A DNA stretch of 64,000 nt. Origin: Mesorhizobium sp. M2E.F.Ca.ET.219.01.1.1. Lineage in GTDB: Bacteria > Pseudomonadota > Alphaproteobacteria > Rhizobiales > Rhizobiaceae. The stretch spans positions 1,407,630 to 1,471,629 of the forward strand of contig NZ_SADT02000001.1 in the NCBI RefSeq assembly GCF_004016445.2. The letters are read 5' to 3'. Of the stretch, positions 61,595 through 64,000 are shown piece by piece. Position 1 is the stretch's first letter, and each line of letters starts with the position of its first letter. The notes beneath the pieces are model-generated. The model worked only from the letters and a program-made list of their open reading frames with translations, was not told the origin of the DNA and searched no databases. The translations under genes and the position numbers were made by a program.

Positions 61595-64000
61595 ATGGCA
61601 GAGTTTCCGAAAAAGGCGAAGGTCGTCATCGTCGGTCTGGGCGGTATCGTCGGCGCGTCCGTCGCCCACCACCTGATCGAGCGCGGCTGGGACGACATCC
61701 TCGGCATCGACAAGTCGGGCATCCCGACCGATATCGGCTCGACGGCGCATGCCTCGGACTTCTGCTACACGACCAGCCACGATTTCCTCTCCTGCTGGAC
61801 GACGCTCTACTCCATCGATTTCTACGAGAAGATGGGGCATTACGCGCGCGTCGGTGGCCTGGAGGTCGCGCGCGTGGGCGACGATGCCCGCATGGACGAG
61901 ATCAAGCGCAAGATCGCCTCCGCCAAGGCGTTCGGCACCCGTGCGCGGCTGATCGAGCCGGCCGAGATCAAGGAAAAATTCCCGCTGATCGAGGAGCATC
62001 TGGTGCAGGGCGGCCTGTGGGACCCGGATGCCGGTCTCGTCATTCCGCGCTCGCAGACGGTGGCCGGCAAGCTGGTCGACCAGGGCGTCGCTTCCGGCAA
62101 GCTGCAGGCTTTCGCCAACACCTCGGCCAAGGAACTGATCGTCGAAAACGGCCGCATCAAGGGCGTGGTGACCGAGCGCGGCACGATCGAGGCCGATTAT
62201 GTCGTGGTCTGCACCGGCATCTGGGGGCGGCTCACCGCAGCGCTGGTCGGCGAGGACCTGCCGGTCATGCCGATCGACCATCCGCTGACCTTCTTCGGCC
62301 CCTATAACGAGTTTGCCGGCACCGGCAAGGAGATCGGCTGGCCGCTGCTGCGCGACCAGGGCAATTCGGCCTATATGCGCGACACAGGCGATCCGAAGAC
62401 CGCCGAGGGCGGGCAGATCGAATGGGGTTATTACGAGGAGACCAATCCGCGCCTCTGCCACCCGCGCGATCTGCTCGAAAAGCATGAGGCGCGGCTGTCG
62501 CCATCGCAGCGCGACCTCGACATGGAGCAGATCCTGGCGCCGCTGGAGCGCGCCATGGAACTGACGCCGATCCTGGGCGAGCTCGGCTACAATGAAGGCC
62601 ATTCCTTCAACGGGTTGCTGCAGGTGACCACCGATGGCGGCCCGTCCATGGGCGAGAGCCAGAAGGTGAGGGGCCTGTGGTACGCCGTCGCCATCTGGGT
62701 CAAGGACGGACCGGGCATGGGCAAGCTCATCGCCGACTGGATGACCGACGGCCGCACCGCGATCGACCATCACCAGATCGATTATTCGCGCTTCTACTCG
62801 CACCAGACGCAGGAACAGTTCATCTGGGATCGCTGCACCGAGACGGCGATGAAGGTCTACAATCCGGCCGTCCATCCGCGCGAGCCGTTCTCGAAGGGCC
62901 GCAACATCCGCCGCTCGCCCTTCTGGGAGCGCGAGAAGGAGCTCGGCGGCTATTTCATGGAACTCGGCGGCTGGGAGCGCGCCCATGGCTACGCTGCCAA
63001 CGAGCATCTCCTGGAGAAATACGGCAACCGCGTGCCGGTGCGCGAGAACGAGTGGGACAACCGCCATTTCTGGCGCGTCTCCAATGCCGAGCATCTGGCG
63101 ATGAGCGAGGATTGCGGCATCGTCAACCTGTCGCATTTCTCGATGTACGACGTCGAAGGGCCCGACCATGTCGCGCTGCTCGAATGGCTATGCGCAGCCA
63201 AGATCGGCGGCGACAACAACATCGGCAAGGGCATCTATACCCACTTCCTCGACGAGGAGGGCATGGTGCGCGCCGACTTCACCGTCATCCGCATGGCCGA
63301 CCGCTGTCGGGTGATCGACGGCGCCGACGCCGGCCCGCGCGACTTCCGCTACATGCAGCGCACCGCGCAGGACAAAGGCTTTGATGCCACCGTCACCGAC
63401 GTGACCGAGAAATACGTCACCATCGGCATCTGGGGGCCGAATGCCCGCACAACCTTGCAGAAGGTAGTCGAGAACCCCGAGGGTCTGACGCCGGAGAATT
63501 TCCCCTTCGCGGCGATCAAGCCGATCCGGATCGCCGGCAAGGATGTGACGGCCTTCCGCATCTCCTATGTCGGCGAGCAGGGCTGGGAACTGCATATGCG
63601 CTACGAGGACGGGCTCGCCGTCTGGGACGCGCTGCGCTCGACCGGCGTCATGCCGTTCGGCGTCGAGACCTATGCCAACACGCGCCGCATGGAAAAGAGC
63701 CTGCGCCTTCAGAACGCCGACCTGTTGACCGAATACAATCTGCTCGAGGCCGACCTTGCCCGCCCGAAGGTCAAGGAGAACGACTTCTGCGGCAAGGCCA
63801 AGCATCTGGAATACCGCGCCCGCGAGCACCAGCCCGCGATGCTGTGCACGCTGGTGATGATCGAGAACACCGATTCCAAGGGCGTGGCGCGCTATCCGGT
63901 CGGCACCATGCCGGTGATGGACCCGGCGACGGGCGAGACGCTGGTCGACGAGCTCGGCCGGCGTTCCTTCACCACATCGGTCGCCTACGGCCCGACCATC
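61595..64000 (+). CDS. FAD-dependent oxidoreductase/GcvT fusion (partial at window end)
   Basis: The reading frame begins at ATG 61595 and runs off the window after 802 codons with no stop, so the C-terminus is missing. A DAO-type FAD domain (about 5-400; VIVGLGGIVGAS with one extra Gly compared with the paralogues, and a His52 in GSTAHASDF at the covalent-FAD position) precedes a GcvT-type domain (about 430 onward, with ISYVGEQGWELHMRYEDG). It belongs to the dimethylglycine/sarcosine dehydrogenase superfamily but is clearly divergent from the proteins at 35451 and 39241. A hairpin lies just upstream. Substrate unknown. Confidence 0.85.
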   Translation, partial: MAEFPKKAKVVIVGLGGIVGASVAHHLIERGWDDILGIDKSGIPTDIGSTAHASDFCYTTSHDFLSCWTTLYSIDFYEKMGHYARVGGLEVARVGDDARMDEIKRKIASAKAFGTRARLIEPAEIKEKFPLIEEHLVQGGLWDPDAGLVIPRSQTVAGKLVDQGVASGKLQAFANTSAKELIVENGRIKGVVTERGTIEADYVVVCTGIWGRLTAALVGEDLPVMPIDHPLTFFGPYNEFAGTGKEIGWPLLRDQGNSAYMRDTGDPKTAEGGQIEWGYYEETNPRLCHPRDLLEKHEARLSPSQRDLDMEQILAPLERAMELTPILGELGYNEGHSFNGLLQVTTDGGPSMGESQKVRGLWYAVAIWVKDGPGMGKLIADWMTDGRTAIDHHQIDYSRFYSHQTQEQFIWDRCTETAMKVYNPAVHPREPFSKGRNIRRSPFWEREKELGGYFMELGGWERAHGYAANEHLLEKYGNRVPVRENEWDNRHFWRVSNAEHLAMSEDCGIVNLSHFSMYDVEGPDHVALLEWLCAAKIGGDNNIGKGIYTHFLDEEGMVRADFTVIRMADRCRVIDGADAGPRDFRYMQRTAQDKGFDATVTDVTEKYVTIGIWGPNARTTLQKVVENPEGLTPENFPFAAIKPIRIAGKDVTAFRISYVGEQGWELHMRYEDGLAVWDALRSTGVMPFGVETYANTRRMEKSLRLQNADLLTEYNLLEADLARPKVKENDFCGKAKHLEYRAREHQPAMLCTLVMIENTDSKGVARYPVGTMPVMDPATGETLVDELGRRSFTTSVAYGPTI

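Overview
The window looks like chromosomal DNA of a Rhizobiales alphaproteobacterium, most likely Mesorhizobium or a close relative. This is judged from high GC content, alphaproteobacterial forms of ProRS, LolCD and aerobic (CobUOCD) cobalamin genes, GAAC-N7-GAAC type SOS boxes, RIME-like mosaic repeats and many GcvT-type demethylating dehydrogenases. No prophage, integrase, transposase, CRISPR array or rRNA was seen. About 52 protein genes, one tRNA, one candidate small RNA and several repeat elements are described. Species assignment is inference.

Layout. 0-7.4 kb: methylmalonyl-CoA epimerase and a DUF1467 gene, a candidate minus-strand sRNA, proS-lolC/E-lolD, a 28-residue membrane peptide under a triple SOS half-site array, an M50 protease fused to a START-like domain, and lipB. 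7.6 kb: tRNA-Leu(GAG). 7.9-15.8 kb: a serine-cycle block on the minus strand (sga, mcl, mtkA, mtkB, ppc) headed by a LuxR-type regulator whose receiver has lost its phosphorylation residues. 16-23 kb: mgtE, a MerR regulator, two membrane enzymes, an MFS transporter, a Rieske oxygenase and a ChaC protein. 23-27.2 kb: cobalamin genes cobU, cobO, cobD and cobC, with a tyrosine-phosphatase-like gene and an alien-looking 111-residue ORF. 27.2-35.3 kb: creatininase-like and RidA genes, divergent from a seven-gene operon (ABC importer, cytosine-deaminase-like hydrolase, FAD oxidase, two flavin reductases) that starts behind a full-consensus sigma-54 site.

35.4-50.1 kb is devoted to N-methyl amine breakdown: two FAD/GcvT dehydrogenases flanking an aminotransferase, an XRE-cupin regulator with tandem palindromic operators, a nitroreductase, an MFS pump and the heterotetrameric sarcosine oxidase operon soxBDAG. 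50.3-53.3 kb holds a DUF3772-MscS channel and a small secreted protein. 53.6-61.4 kb is a seven-gene cluster: HAD-UbiA (DPPR-synthase type), DprE1-like oxidase, SMR/ArnE-like flippase, extended SDR, class III aminotransferase, GT-C-like membrane protein and FkbM methyltransferase. It reads as a polyprenyl-phosphate-linked pentose or amino-pentose pathway. The window ends inside a further FAD/GcvT dehydrogenase.

How it fits together (inference): the demethylases and sarcosine oxidase release C1 units and glycine; the serine-cycle enzymes can assimilate such C1 units through glyoxylate, malyl-CoA and PEP. The two most novel-looking items are the SOS-controlled 28-residue membrane peptide at 4.97 kb and the lipid-linked sugar cluster at 53.6-61.4 kb.
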